Below are positions 1-8,688 of a stretch of 64,000 nucleotides of DNA, in pieces. The notes beneath the pieces are model-generated. The model searched no databases. It had not been told where the DNA came from and saw only the letters and a program-made list of their open reading frames with translations. Positions within the stretch are counted from its first letter, which is position 1; every line of letters begins with the position of its first letter. Source of the DNA: Saccharothrix sp. S26. Its GTDB lineage: Bacteria > Actinomycetota > Actinomycetes > Mycobacteriales > Pseudonocardiaceae. Location: NCBI RefSeq assembly GCF_021390395.1, contig NZ_JAJUWT010000012.1, positions 186,001-250,000 on the forward strand, written 5' to 3'. The translations under genes and the position numbers were made by a program.

Positions 1-76
1 GGGCGTGCCCGAGGTCGAGCGGCGTGCCGGCCACGTGCGCCTGGATCCCGCCGAGCAGCCCGAACGTCACCGACAC
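1..76 (-). CDS. AfsR/SARP-type regulator, 5' end only
   Basis: On the minus strand a frame starting with GTG reads VSVTFGLLGGIQAHVAGTPL and then DLGHA before leaving the window. This is the opening beta-hairpin of the winged-helix (BTAD) regulators of the AfsR/SARP family, which control secondary metabolism in actinomycetes. The GTG at position 76 follows AGGGGGACGG, a good ribosome binding site; an ATG at 103 in the same frame is the alternative. Only about 25 codons are present, so the presence of NB-ARC or TPR parts cannot be judged. Family assignment is moderately sure and rests on N-terminal similarity only. Confidence 0.55.
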   Translation of the reverse strand, partial: MSVTFGLLGGIQAHVAGTPLDLGHA

Positions 77-256
77 CCGTCCCCCTGTGTTCACGCTCCG
101 CATCTGGGTTACCGAGTCGTGGCACCGCGGACAAGACCGATCCCAGAACTTCCCCAGATCGGCAGCGGACACTGCGCCGGATGCGCGGGCCGGGCGGGCA
201 CGCGTCACCGCGCCGACGGCGGCCGGTCCTGAGCGTTGAATTCAGGGGTTCTGGAC

Positions 257-322
257 GTAGGACACGGGTGACGCGAACGTAGGACACTCGCGTTCTGGAG
301 GTAGGACTCGCGCGGGGGTCAG
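257..322. repeat. three 22-bp units starting GTAGGAC
   Basis: GTAGGAC occurs at 257, 279 and 301, an exact 22-bp period (about two helical turns). The flanks share pieces such as TCTGGA and CTCGCG. The third copy ends at the stop codon of the ArsR-ArsN gene. It could be an intergenic repeat element or a set of phased protein sites; the sequence alone cannot tell. Confidence 0.6.
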
Positions 323-1149
323 TTGGGGGCGCGGCGTTCCAGCATGACCGTGTCGCGCCAGACGCCGTGGTGCTGGGCGATGCGCTCGCGGACGCCCACG
401 GTGCGGAAGCCGGCCGCGTGGTGCAGGGCGATGCTGGCGCGGTTTTCCGGGAAGATCGCGGTTTGGAGGGTCCACAGGCCGCCCTGGTCGGCGGCGGTGA
501 CCTGCCGGTGCAGCAGGGACTTGCCCACGCCCCGGCCGCGGTGACCCTCGCCGACGTAGACCGAGGTCTCGGCCACGCCGGAGTAGCACGCGCGGGTCGA
601 GACGGGCGTGGCGGCGGCCCAGCCGGCGACCCGGCCGTCGACCACGGCGACCCAGCGGTGCTCGGGCAGCCACTTCGCCTCCAGCGCGCGGCGGCTGGGG
701 ATCTCGGTCTCGAAGGTGGCGTTGCCGGTGGCGATGCCCTCGCCGTAGATGCGGCGCACGTCCGGCCAGTCCTCGGCGGCCAGCGGGCGGACGGTGACGT
801 CGGCGGGCAGGTCGCTCGGGCAGCACGGGCGGGTGACGATGGTGCCCATCACCGCGTCGGCGGCGTGCGGCAGACCCGTGCAGCACGCCTGGTTGACCGA
901 GACCAGGGTGGCGGTGCCCTCCTTGCGCAGCCGGACGAACCCCACGTCGGCGAGCTTGCGCAGGTGGTGCGAGCAGGTCGACTGGCTGATGCCGACGGCC
1001 TCGGTCAGCGCGCCCACGGTGATCTCGCCGGGGTGGGTGGCGACGGTGTGCAGCAGGCGCACCCGGGTCGGGTCGGCCAGGCAGGCGAACCACTCGGCGT
1101 AGGTCGAGGCGTCCTCGGGCGCGAGGCCCGCCACCGGCGTCGTCGTCAT
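319..1149 (-). CDS. ArsR regulator fused to ArsN-like GNAT acetyltransferase
   Basis: The N-terminal ~110 residues are an ArsR winged helix (LADPTRVRLLHTVATHPGEI, then a recognition helix around SQSTCSHHLRKLADVGFV). They are followed by Cys pairs (QACCTG and RPCCPSD) suited to binding trivalent arsenic. From about residue 118 a GNAT domain of the phosphinothricin/arsinothricin acetyltransferase type follows (FETEIPSRRALEAKW, acetyl-CoA loop HRGRGVGKSLL, ENRASIALHHAAGF). ArsR represses ars genes until arsenite binds; ArsN-type enzymes acetylate organoarsenical antibiotics or phosphinothricin. The start used is the ATG at 1149; a GTG two codons upstream (1155) is possible. It diverges from the flavoprotein at 1250, which it probably controls. 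Confidence is high for both domains; the substrate is inferred. Confidence 0.85.
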   Translation of the reverse strand: MTTTPVAGLAPEDASTYAEWFACLADPTRVRLLHTVATHPGEITVGALTEAVGISQSTCSHHLRKLADVGFVRLRKEGTATLVSVNQACCTGLPHAADAVMGTIVTRPCCPSDLPADVTVRPLAAEDWPDVRRIYGEGIATGNATFETEIPSRRALEAKWLPEHRWVAVVDGRVAGWAAATPVSTRACYSGVAETSVYVGEGHRGRGVGKSLLHRQVTAADQGGLWTLQTAIFPENRASIALHHAAGFRTVGVRERIAQHHGVWRDTVMLERRAPN

Positions 1150-1158
1150 GGGCACAGA

Positions 1159-1204
1159 GTATCGACAAGCACCGATGGTTGCATCGATCTATGTCGCTCG
1201 ATAC
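1159..1204. promoter_or_regulatory. candidate ArsR operator between divergent genes
   Basis: The 100-bp divergent gap holds an inverted repeat GTATCGA (1159-1165) / TCGATAC (1198-1204) with further ATCGAT and TCGAT words between and after. ArsR proteins usually bind short A/T-rich inverted repeats overlapping their own promoter, so this is the likely binding region for the product of the leftward gene. No direct evidence beyond symmetry and position. Confidence 0.5.
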
Positions 1205-1249
1205 AGTCCTCACAACTCAATCGATGAACGACGATGAAAGAGGTGTCCG

Positions 1250-2557
1250 ATGGACGAGCTTCCCGTGGTCGTGGCCGGTGCGGGGCCGATCGGGTTGGCC
1301 GCGGCGGCGCACCTGGTCGAACGCGGGCTGCGGCCGGTGGTGCTGGAAGCGGGCCCGCAGGCCGGGGCGGCGGTGGCCCAGTGGCGGCACGTGCGGCTGT
1401 TCTCGCGGTGGTCGGAGCTGGTCGACCCGGCCGCACGCCGGCTGCTGGAGCAGGCCGGGTGGCGCGCTCCCGACCCCGACGGCTACCCGACCGGCGAGCA
1501 GTGGGCGGCCGAGTACCTGGTGCCGCTGGCCGAGGCGTTGGGCGCGCACGTCCGGGTGAACGCCCGCGTGGTCGGCGTGGCCCGCCGTGGCCGGGACCTG
1601 GTCGTGGACGCGGGCCGCGACAGCGAGCCGTTGACCGTGCACGTCGAGGGTGGCGAGCGGATCGCCGCGCGGGCCGTGATCGACGCCACGGGCACGTGGG
1701 GAGGACCCAACCCGCTGGGCGGCGACGGGCTGCCGGCAACCGGCGAGCGCGAGGCGGCGGACCGGATCGGCTACCGCGTACCGGACGTCGTCGGCGAACA
1801 AGGCCGGTACGCGGGCAGGCGGATCGCCGTGGCGGGCAGTGGGCACTCCGCGCTCACCGCCCTGGTCGCGCTCACCGCCCTGGCCGAGCGCCACCCCGGC
1901 ACGAAGATCACCTGGCTGCTGCGGCGCGGCGCGGTGGGCGCGGTGTTCGGCGGTGGTGACGCGGACCAGCTGCCGGCGCGTGGCGCGTTGGGGCTGCGGG
2001 CGCGGGCCGCGGTGCAGGCCGGGCACGTCGAAGTGGTCACCGGGTTCCGCACGGCGGCGGTCGAGCGCGACGGTGAGCGCCTGGTGCTGGTGTCCGAGGA
2101 CGGTCACCGGCTCGACCCGGTGGACGAGGTCGTCGCGCTGACCGGGTTCCGGCCGGACCACTCGTGGTTGTCGGAGGTGCGGCTGGACCTCGACCCCGTG
2201 TTGCGCGCCCCGGTTCGGCTTGCGCCGATGGTCGACCCGAACGCGCACTCGTGCGGCACCGTCCGCCCGCACGGCGCAGAACAATTGCGGCACCCGGAGC
2301 CCGGCGTGTACCTGGTGGGTATGAAGAGTTACGGGCGCGCGCCCACGTTCCTCGCGTTGACCGGCTACGAGCAGGTCCGCAGCGTGGCGGCCGAGATCGC
2401 GGGCGACCACGAAGCCGCGGCCGAGGTCGGGCTGACGTTGCCCGAGACCGGCGTCTGCGGCGGCTCCGGGGCGTTCGACGTCGAGCCCGCGTCCCCGGGC
2501 GGCTGCTGCGCCGCGCCACGGGTGTTGACGCTCGCCGCACCGGGTGCGCGGCCCTGA
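1250..2557 (+). CDS. FAD/NAD(P)-binding oxidoreductase of the ars-linked type
   Basis: The 435-residue protein opens with the FAD dinucleotide motif VVVAGAGPIGLAAAAHLVER and has a second nucleotide-binding motif around residues 189-198 (RRIAVAGSGHSAL), the layout of class B flavoprotein monooxygenases. The C-terminus carries Cys residues (ETGVCGGSG and GGCCAAP) that may bind arsenic. A good ribosome binding site (AGAGGTG) precedes the ATG. It is divergent from ArsR-ArsN and overlaps the MFS gene by 14 bp, which suggests oxidation of an arsenical followed by export. Flavoproteins of this kind are seen in actinobacterial ars clusters; the exact reaction is not known from the sequence. Confidence 0.75.
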   Translation: MDELPVVVAGAGPIGLAAAAHLVERGLRPVVLEAGPQAGAAVAQWRHVRLFSRWSELVDPAARRLLEQAGWRAPDPDGYPTGEQWAAEYLVPLAEALGAHVRVNARVVGVARRGRDLVVDAGRDSEPLTVHVEGGERIAARAVIDATGTWGGPNPLGGDGLPATGEREAADRIGYRVPDVVGEQGRYAGRRIAVAGSGHSALTALVALTALAERHPGTKITWLLRRGAVGAVFGGGDADQLPARGALGLRARAAVQAGHVEVVTGFRTAAVERDGERLVLVSEDGHRLDPVDEVVALTGFRPDHSWLSEVRLDLDPVLRAPVRLAPMVDPNAHSCGTVRPHGAEQLRHPEPGVYLVGMKSYGRAPTFLALTGYEQVRSVAAEIAGDHEAAAEVGLTLPETGVCGGSGAFDVEPASPGGCCAAPRVLTLAAPGARP

Positions 2558-3794
2558 CCTCGCGCGGCCCGGCGTGCTCGGAGGCAGCGCCGGGCCGCGT
2601 CGCGTGCTGGCGGTGTTGTGCCTCACCCAGATCACCGGCTGGGGCGTGCTGTTCTACGGCTTCCCAGTGCTGGCGCCGGCCATCGGCGCGGACGCGGGGT
2701 GGTCCGGCACCGCGGTGATCGGCGCGTTCTCGGTGGCGCAACTGGTCAGCGCGGTGGTCGGTGTGCCGGTCGGCAGGCTGCTCGACCGGCACGGGCCGCG
2801 GGCGGTGATGACGACCGGGTCCGTGCTGGCCGTGGTCGCGTTGGCGGTGGTGGCGTCGGCCAGGTCGCTGCCGTGGTTCTACGCGGGGTGGGTGCTGGTC
2901 GGCGTCGCCATGGCCGGTGTGCTGTACCAGCCGGCGTTCGCCGCCCTGACCCGCTGGCACGGCCCGGAGCGCCGGGTGGCCGCCCTGACGATCGTCACCC
3001 TGGCGGGCGGGCTGGCAAGCACGGTGTTCGCCCCGCTCACGGCCCTGCTGTCGGCGCACCTGGACTGGCGGCAGACGTACCTGGCGCTGGCCGGGGTGCT
3101 GGGCCTGCTCACCGTGCCCGCCCACCTGTTCGGCCTGCGGCTGCCGTGGCCCGCGCACCCGACCACCGCGGGCACCCGCCATCCGACCGCCATCGCCCGC
3201 AGCCGGCCGTTCGTGCTGCTCGTGGTGGCGTTAAGCCTCGGCGCACTGGCCGTGTACGCGATCGTGGTGGCCCTGGTGCCGTTGTTCGCCGAACGCGGCC
3301 TCTCCACCACCACGGCCGCCTGGGCGCTCGGCCTGGGAGGTCTCGGGCAAGTCCTCGGGCGGCTCGGTTACGGCCGCCTGGTCGCGCGCGCAGGCGTGCG
3401 GGCCAGGACCGCGGGCACCCTGTTCACCGCGGCCGTCACCACCCTGCTGCTGGGACTGCTGCCGGGTCCGGCGTTCGCCCTCGTCGCCGCCGCCGTGCTG
3501 ACGGGCGTCGTGCGGGGCATCTTCACGCTCGTGCAGGCCACCGCCGTGTCCGACCGCTGGGGCACCGCGCACTACGGGTGGCTCAGCGGCATCCTCAACG
3601 CGCCGCTGGCCGTCACCTCGGCGGTGGCCCCGTGGGCCGCCACCGCGCTCGCCGGGACGCTGGGCGGCTACCCGGCCGTGTTCACCGTGCTGGCCGGGTT
3701 GGGCGCGGTGGCGGCGGTGGTCTCGCTCAACTCGGTGCCGCACTACACTGCGGGCCAAGACTTCTGTGGGGGCCGCGGTGGCAGTGAGCAGTGA
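2544..3794 (+). CDS. MFS transporter, probably arsenical efflux
   Basis: A 416-residue protein with about 12 hydrophobic segments and major-facilitator signatures, including GVPVGRLLDRHGPRAVM between helices 2 and 3. The GTG start lies inside the end of the upstream flavoprotein gene, so the two are translationally coupled and likely share a substrate. The likely role is efflux of the compound handled by the flavoprotein and ArsN domain; this comes from context, not from a diagnostic motif. The short tail after the last helix overlaps the start of the next gene. Confidence 0.75.
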   Translation: MRGPDLARPGVLGGSAGPRRVLAVLCLTQITGWGVLFYGFPVLAPAIGADAGWSGTAVIGAFSVAQLVSAVVGVPVGRLLDRHGPRAVMTTGSVLAVVALAVVASARSLPWFYAGWVLVGVAMAGVLYQPAFAALTRWHGPERRVAALTIVTLAGGLASTVFAPLTALLSAHLDWRQTYLALAGVLGLLTVPAHLFGLRLPWPAHPTTAGTRHPTAIARSRPFVLLVVALSLGALAVYAIVVALVPLFAERGLSTTTAAWALGLGGLGQVLGRLGYGRLVARAGVRARTAGTLFTAAVTTLLLGLLPGPAFALVAAAVLTGVVRGIFTLVQATAVSDRWGTAHYGWLSGILNAPLAVTSAVAPWAATALAGTLGGYPAVFTVLAGLGAVAAVVSLNSVPHYTAGQDFCGGRGGSEQ

Positions 3795-4137
3795 CGAGTT
3801 CTTCCGGATGGTGGACGCGCTCGTCGACGTGGAGAGCGGGCAAGGCGGGGACTACCGCTGGTTCAGCGTGCGGGGCAAGAGGTTCGGCTACCACTGGCCG
3901 CGCACCCAGACCGTCGGCCTCAAGCAGTTGCTGTCCGAGCAGCAGGCGCTGGTCGCCGAACGGCCGGACGTGTTCGAGGAGCAGTTCACCTCCGGCGGTT
4001 TCGGCTGGGTCGTCGTCCACCTGGCCGGCATCGACGCCGACGAGCTGTCCGAGCTGGTCTTCGAAGCCTGGCGGCTCTCCGCGCCCGAGGACCTGGTCGC
4101 CCAGGTCCCCGACCCGGCCGCGCGCTCCAGCCGCTGA
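3766..4137 (+). CDS. YjbR/MmcQ-like small protein
   Basis: A 123-residue soluble protein with the YjbR/MmcQ fold signature: a basic beta-strand stretch (YRWFSVRGKRFGYHW), Leu-rich TVGLKQLLSEQQALVAERP, a GFGWVVVHL strand and the closing helix ELVFEAWRLSAPEDLV. Family members have a phage MotA-like DNA-binding fold and mostly unknown roles. GTG starts at 3766, 3778 and 3784 are all possible; all overlap the end of the MFS gene, so the gene is probably translated from the same message. The true start is uncertain by up to six codons. Confidence 0.7.
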   Translation: MGAAVAVSSDEFFRMVDALVDVESGQGGDYRWFSVRGKRFGYHWPRTQTVGLKQLLSEQQALVAERPDVFEEQFTSGGFGWVVVHLAGIDADELSELVFEAWRLSAPEDLVAQVPDPAARSSR

Positions 4138-4227
4138 GCCGGTCGTCGACACGCTGTTCCCGCCTTTCGGAACCGAACAGGGCTCCAATGCGTCATCATC
4201 TGTCGGAGACCTCGGGGAGGATGACGG

Positions 4228-7200
4228 ATGGCGGGGGAAAACCCGCTGGTGGCTGCGCCGCCGGCGGAGTCGGGTTCGTTCTTCAACGCGGGCACCGGCG
4301 ACAACGGGTGGGCGACGGGGATCTCCATCGCGGAATCCGCGATGGACACGTTCAACGGCATCAAGGACGGCAACTGGATCGAGGCCGGCCTGGGGGTGGT
4401 CGGTCTCGCCGCGGACGCCGCCGCGATGGCGATCGACCCGTTCGGCACCCTGCTGTCGTCCGCGGCGTCGTTCCTGATGGAACACATGCAGCCGCTCAAG
4501 GACATGCTCGACTGGCTGGCGGGCAACCCGCCGGTGATCGAGTCGTACTCCACGACGTGGAACAACGTCGCCACCGAGCTGGGCAAGATCGCCGAGGAGT
4601 ACAACTCGGCGGTGCAGCGGGGCACGGAGGGCTGGACCGGTTCCGCCGCCGAGACCTACCACGCCAACTCCAAGGTCCACGGTGACGCGCTGAGCGGCGC
4701 GGCGTCCGCGGCCGGGACCGTCGGCACGGTCGTCGGCCTGATGGGCATGGTCGTGGCGTTCGTGCGGGAGATGGTGCGCGACCTGATCGCCGACCTGGTC
4801 GGCAAGCTCATCGCCTGGGTGCTCGAAGCCGTGTTCTCGCTGGGTTTCGGCACGCCGGTGATCGTGGCGCAGGCCGTGACGGCGATCTCGAAGTGGGCCG
4901 CCAAGATCGCGAAGATCATCCAGGACCTGCTGAACACGATCAAGAAGGTCTCGCCGATGCTCAAGCGTCTGGTCGAGGTCTTCGAGAAGATCATGAAGGT
5001 GGTCGGCAAGCTGGCCGGCAAGGCCACCGGCCTGGACGTGCTCGACCCGAAGAACATCAAGAAGGGCGGCTTCCTGCAGACCGGGAAAGCCGACGTCGAC
5101 ACCCCGTCCGGCAGCCCCGACACCACCCCGTCCGGCACCGGCCGCGACAGCGGCACGGGCGACCCCGGTTCCTCCACTCCGGACACGGACACGCCGCCGG
5201 CCAACCGCCCCTCCGACACCACCTCCACCTCCAGCAGCACCACCGACACACCCACGACCTCCCGCCCCGGCCGCGGCGACCCGACCGACCTGCCCGCGCC
5301 GTCCTCCCGCCCGGGCCGCGGCGACCCGAACAGCCCGGACCACGACCTGCCCCGCGGCGGCACCACGCCCACCCCCGGCGGCAACACCCCCGCCGGCAGC
5401 GGCAGGCCGACCGGCAACTCCCCGGTCGGCGAACACCGGGGCGGACCCGCAGGACAGCCCGCACCAGGCGGCAACCACCCGATCGGCGAGCATCGCGGCG
5501 GACCCGCAGGACAGCCCGCGCCGAGCGGCAACTCCCCGATCGGCGAGCACCGAGGCGGTCCGGGCGGCCAGCCCGCGCCGGGCGGCTACGGCGGTGGCGG
5601 CCCGAACACCGGCGGTTCAGGCACCAGCGGTGGCGGTGGTTCGCACACCGGTGGTGGCACTGGTGGTGGTGCGCCGAACACCGCTCCCCCGGCGCACCGC
5701 GTCGACCAGACCTCCGCGTCGACCGCCGCGGCCCCCGAAGCACCGTCGCGCCCCGACCAACCCCACACCGGCGGCAACCCCACGACCGGCGGACCCAACA
5801 CCGGTCCCGGCAGCACCCCCACCAACGCGGGCGGAGTTCCGCCGGCCGGTGGCGGCATGCCGGGCAGCCGGGGCGACGTGAACTCCGGCATCCCGACCTC
5901 GCGCGGCCCCGAGAACGTCACGCCTTCCTCCCACCGGCCGCCCCCGGGACCGACCCCTCCCCATGGCCCCGGCGCGCCCCACACCGGACCGGGCACCCCG
6001 CACGCGGGCCCGAACCCGCCCCACGCCAACCCCGGCCCCACGCACACCGGCCCCGGCAACCCCGGTCCCGCCCACGCCCGGCCGCAGAGCGGACCGATGC
6101 CACCTCCGGCCGGTCCGCCGCACGCAGGGCCGCCGCACCCCGGGCCGCCGCACCCCGGGCCTCAACACGCCGGGCCACGCCATGCCGCCCCCAACCCCGC
6201 CGGTCCGCCGCACGCGGGTCCGAGCCACACCAACCCGCCGCACATCAACACGCCGAACGGGCCGTCGCACACCACCCCGTCGCAGCACACCCCGCACCAC
6301 GGGCCGCCGAACCGAGGCCCCGCGGGCCCCGACTTCAGCCGTCCGCGCGGCGGCGACGGGCCGGTGCCGCACACCCCGAACCGGCCGTTCGACGGGCCGC
6401 CGCCCCAACGCCACCCCGACGCGCACACGCCGACCCCTCGGCGTGACCCGGACACCCAGCTCCCGCCGCGCCGCGACCCGGACGGCATCCCCGCCCAGCG
6501 CCGCGACCCGGACGCGTGGACACCGCCCCACCGCGACCCCGACCCCCACCGGCCGGACAGCGACACGCCGAACACCGACGGGCCGAACACCGACGCACCC
6601 CACAACGACGCCCCGCACACGGACCGGCCGGACATCGACCAGGCGCACGCCCACCACGGCGAGACGACCCCGGCCGGCGTCTCGCACCACCGCGGCGACC
6701 CGGACATGGGCGACCTGCCGCACCGCGTCCCCGCCGACCCGCGCTACTTCACCGCCGACGTCCACATCACCCCCGACGGCCGCGCGCGCATCGGCAACCA
6801 CAGCTACACCCCGGAGGAGTACGGCGACCTGCTGCGCCGCAACGGCTGGGACGGCAAGACGCCCATCCGGCTGATCGGCTGCGACGCCGGCAGCAACGAC
6901 TTCGCCCACCGCCTGTCCCGCCACACCGGGGCCGACGTCCTCGCGCCCACCAAGCCCGCCTGGACCGACAGCAACGGCCGCGTCTACACCAGCGACGCCG
7001 AGATCGGCCCCGACGGGAACCGTCAGCCGAGGATCCCGCCGAACGGCGAGTGGGAGACCCACCGCCCCGACGGCACCAGGACCAGGGCGAGCGAGGACGG
7101 CTTCGTCCCCGGCACGCACGACGCCGACAAGACCGACCTCGACCCCACCGACGCCCGGGACCGGGCGGCCCGCGACAACTCGATCACCGACCCGCCCGAG

Positions 7201-8688
7201 GGCCGCGACCCGACGCCGCAGCGCAGCGTGGCGTGGGACCCGCCCGAGGACCTGCCGCGGGTGGACCTCGACGTCGACCCGAACCAGCGCGTCCTCGACT
7301 TCAACGGCGGGCCGCCGCTGGAGCCGAACTCGCGCATCGTCGTCCACAACCCGGACGGCTCGGTGCGCGGCACCTACTACACCGACGCCAACCGCAACGT
7401 CACGCACGTCGACACCGCCGTGCCGAACACCCGCAACAGCGCGGGCGTGCCGGTCAACCCCGACACCGCCCGTCCCGAACCGGGCGTGGTGTACCAGGTG
7501 GACACCGGCATCAGCACGCACACGTTCCGCGGCCAGGAGATCCCCGACACCGACACCCCCAGGACCGACACGGGCACCGACACCGACACGGGCACCGATA
7601 CCACGCCGGATCGGTCGGACGCCCCGCAGACGTCGCCGGAGCACCGCCCCGCCGACCGCTTCGACGACTTCGACCGGACCGCGACCCCGCCCGCCGTGCA
7701 GTGGGACCCGCCCGGCGGCCCGGACGGCACCTACCGGACGATGCCGCCGCACGAGAACTACAACCCGGCTCCCCCGCCGGACGGCGACGGCCCGTTCTCC
7801 TTGCGCGGCAACGACCCCGACAACCCGTTGCAGCCGCACGCCCGCTACGACGTCTACAACGACAACGGCGACTGGCACGGCACCTTCTACACCGACGCCG
7901 ACGGCCGGGTGTCGCACGTGCACACGTGGTCGGGCAACAGCGAGCACGGCTTCAACCCCGAGCTGGGCACCAGGGAGACGTGGGACGCCGGCCTGCCCGT
8001 ACCCGCGCCGAACACGACGTTCGCGGTCGGCCCGCGGCACATGGAGGGCATGGACCCGCAGGTGCCGCAGCAGATGTACCGGACCGACGTACACGGCGAC
8101 ACGGTGGCCGCGAGCGGTCGCCCGGTGTTCCCGCCCAGCGGCACCAGGGCCGAGGACTTCTGGGGCCCGCGGCGCGGGGTGGAGCCCGGCTCGCCCGGCG
8201 AGGGCGTCCAGCCCGACACCGGCCGGATCGCCAGCGGCGGCCCGGAGGGCTACAAGAGCCCCACCGCGGGCGAGTACGCGCCGTTCAACTACTACGGCAA
8301 CCGGCACGACCTGTTCAAGTTCGACGGCGGCCACATCGTGCCGTTCGAGGGCGGTGGGCCGGGCGAGCGGATCAACCACGTCCCGCAGTGGGCCTACGAG
8401 AACCGCCCGATGAAGATCGACGGCGCGCCGACGGACGACACCTGGCGTCGGATGGAGGAGGACATCGCGCGGCGTGCGGCGGTGGACGGCACGACCGTCG
8501 ACCGGGTGGACTTCTTCGCCGAACGCACCACGCCGGACGTGCACACGCCGGACAAGCTGCACGTGCGGTACCACCTCACGGTGTCCGACCCGCCGCCGCC
8601 CAGGACCGTGCAGGAGATCAGGAGCTTCCACAATGTCCCCGAGCCCGCCAGGAACAACCGTGTCGTCCTCCCACCACCAACCCCTTGA
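4228..8688 (+). CDS. polymorphic toxin: WXG-like N-terminus, Pro-rich stalk, nuclease tip
   Basis: A 1486-residue modular protein. Residues 1-290 are helical with a W-x-G (WTG, about residue 136) and hydrophobic helices, as in type VII-exported toxins. Residues 290-840 are Pro/Gly/His-rich with internal repeats. A compact domain follows at about 835-940 (LIGCDAGSNDFAHRLSRHTG). Two related modules contain GTYYTDANRNVTHVDT and GTFYTDADGRVSHVHT. The C-terminal ~120 residues resemble the DNA/RNA non-specific endonuclease family seen in polymorphic toxins (GGHIVPFEGGGPGERINHVP, then TWRRMEEDI; His in GHI would be catalytic and Asn in INHVP metal-binding). The ATG lies a few bases after a GGGGAGGATG-type site. 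The adjacent immunity genes support an interbacterial toxin. Nuclease activity is predicted, not shown. Confidence 0.8.
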   Translation: MAGENPLVAAPPAESGSFFNAGTGDNGWATGISIAESAMDTFNGIKDGNWIEAGLGVVGLAADAAAMAIDPFGTLLSSAASFLMEHMQPLKDMLDWLAGNPPVIESYSTTWNNVATELGKIAEEYNSAVQRGTEGWTGSAAETYHANSKVHGDALSGAASAAGTVGTVVGLMGMVVAFVREMVRDLIADLVGKLIAWVLEAVFSLGFGTPVIVAQAVTAISKWAAKIAKIIQDLLNTIKKVSPMLKRLVEVFEKIMKVVGKLAGKATGLDVLDPKNIKKGGFLQTGKADVDTPSGSPDTTPSGTGRDSGTGDPGSSTPDTDTPPANRPSDTTSTSSSTTDTPTTSRPGRGDPTDLPAPSSRPGRGDPNSPDHDLPRGGTTPTPGGNTPAGSGRPTGNSPVGEHRGGPAGQPAPGGNHPIGEHRGGPAGQPAPSGNSPIGEHRGGPGGQPAPGGYGGGGPNTGGSGTSGGGGSHTGGGTGGGAPNTAPPAHRVDQTSASTAAAPEAPSRPDQPHTGGNPTTGGPNTGPGSTPTNAGGVPPAGGGMPGSRGDVNSGIPTSRGPENVTPSSHRPPPGPTPPHGPGAPHTGPGTPHAGPNPPHANPGPTHTGPGNPGPAHARPQSGPMPPPAGPPHAGPPHPGPPHPGPQHAGPRHAAPNPAGPPHAGPSHTNPPHINTPNGPSHTTPSQHTPHHGPPNRGPAGPDFSRPRGGDGPVPHTPNRPFDGPPPQRHPDAHTPTPRRDPDTQLPPRRDPDGIPAQRRDPDAWTPPHRDPDPHRPDSDTPNTDGPNTDAPHNDAPHTDRPDIDQAHAHHGETTPAGVSHHRGDPDMGDLPHRVPADPRYFTADVHITPDGRARIGNHSYTPEEYGDLLRRNGWDGKTPIRLIGCDAGSNDFAHRLSRHTGADVLAPTKPAWTDSNGRVYTSDAEIGPDGNRQPRIPPNGEWETHRPDGTRTRASEDGFVPGTHDADKTDLDPTDARDRAARDNSITDPPEGRDPTPQRSVAWDPPEDLPRVDLDVDPNQRVLDFNGGPPLEPNSRIVVHNPDGSVRGTYYTDANRNVTHVDTAVPNTRNSAGVPVNPDTARPEPGVVYQVDTGISTHTFRGQEIPDTDTPRTDTGTDTDTGTDTTPDRSDAPQTSPEHRPADRFDDFDRTATPPAVQWDPPGGPDGTYRTMPPHENYNPAPPPDGDGPFSLRGNDPDNPLQPHARYDVYNDNGDWHGTFYTDADGRVSHVHTWSGNSEHGFNPELGTRETWDAGLPVPAPNTTFAVGPRHMEGMDPQVPQQMYRTDVHGDTVAASGRPVFPPSGTRAEDFWGPRRGVEPGSPGEGVQPDTGRIASGGPEGYKSPTAGEYAPFNYYGNRHDLFKFDGGHIVPFEGGGPGERINHVPQWAYENRPMKIDGAPTDDTWRRMEEDIARRAAVDGTTVDRVDFFAERTTPDVHTPDKLHVRYHLTVSDPPPPRTVQEIRSFHNVPEPARNNRVVLPPPTP
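5416..5586 (+). repeat. three 57-bp coding repeats in toxin stalk
   Basis: Three tandem 19-residue units of the form N-[SH]-P-[IV]-G-EHRGGP-[AG]-GQPAP. They sit in the Pro-rich stalk and are followed by GGS-rich and then HAGPP-type repeats up to about 6230. They look like flexible spacer made by slippage or unequal exchange. Confidence 0.75.

Noticed and set aside
3727..5550. Open frame of about 600 codons antisense to the YjbR and toxin genes
   Set aside because: Low-complexity Gly/Ala/Arg composition without a motif; explained by high GC of the opposite strand.
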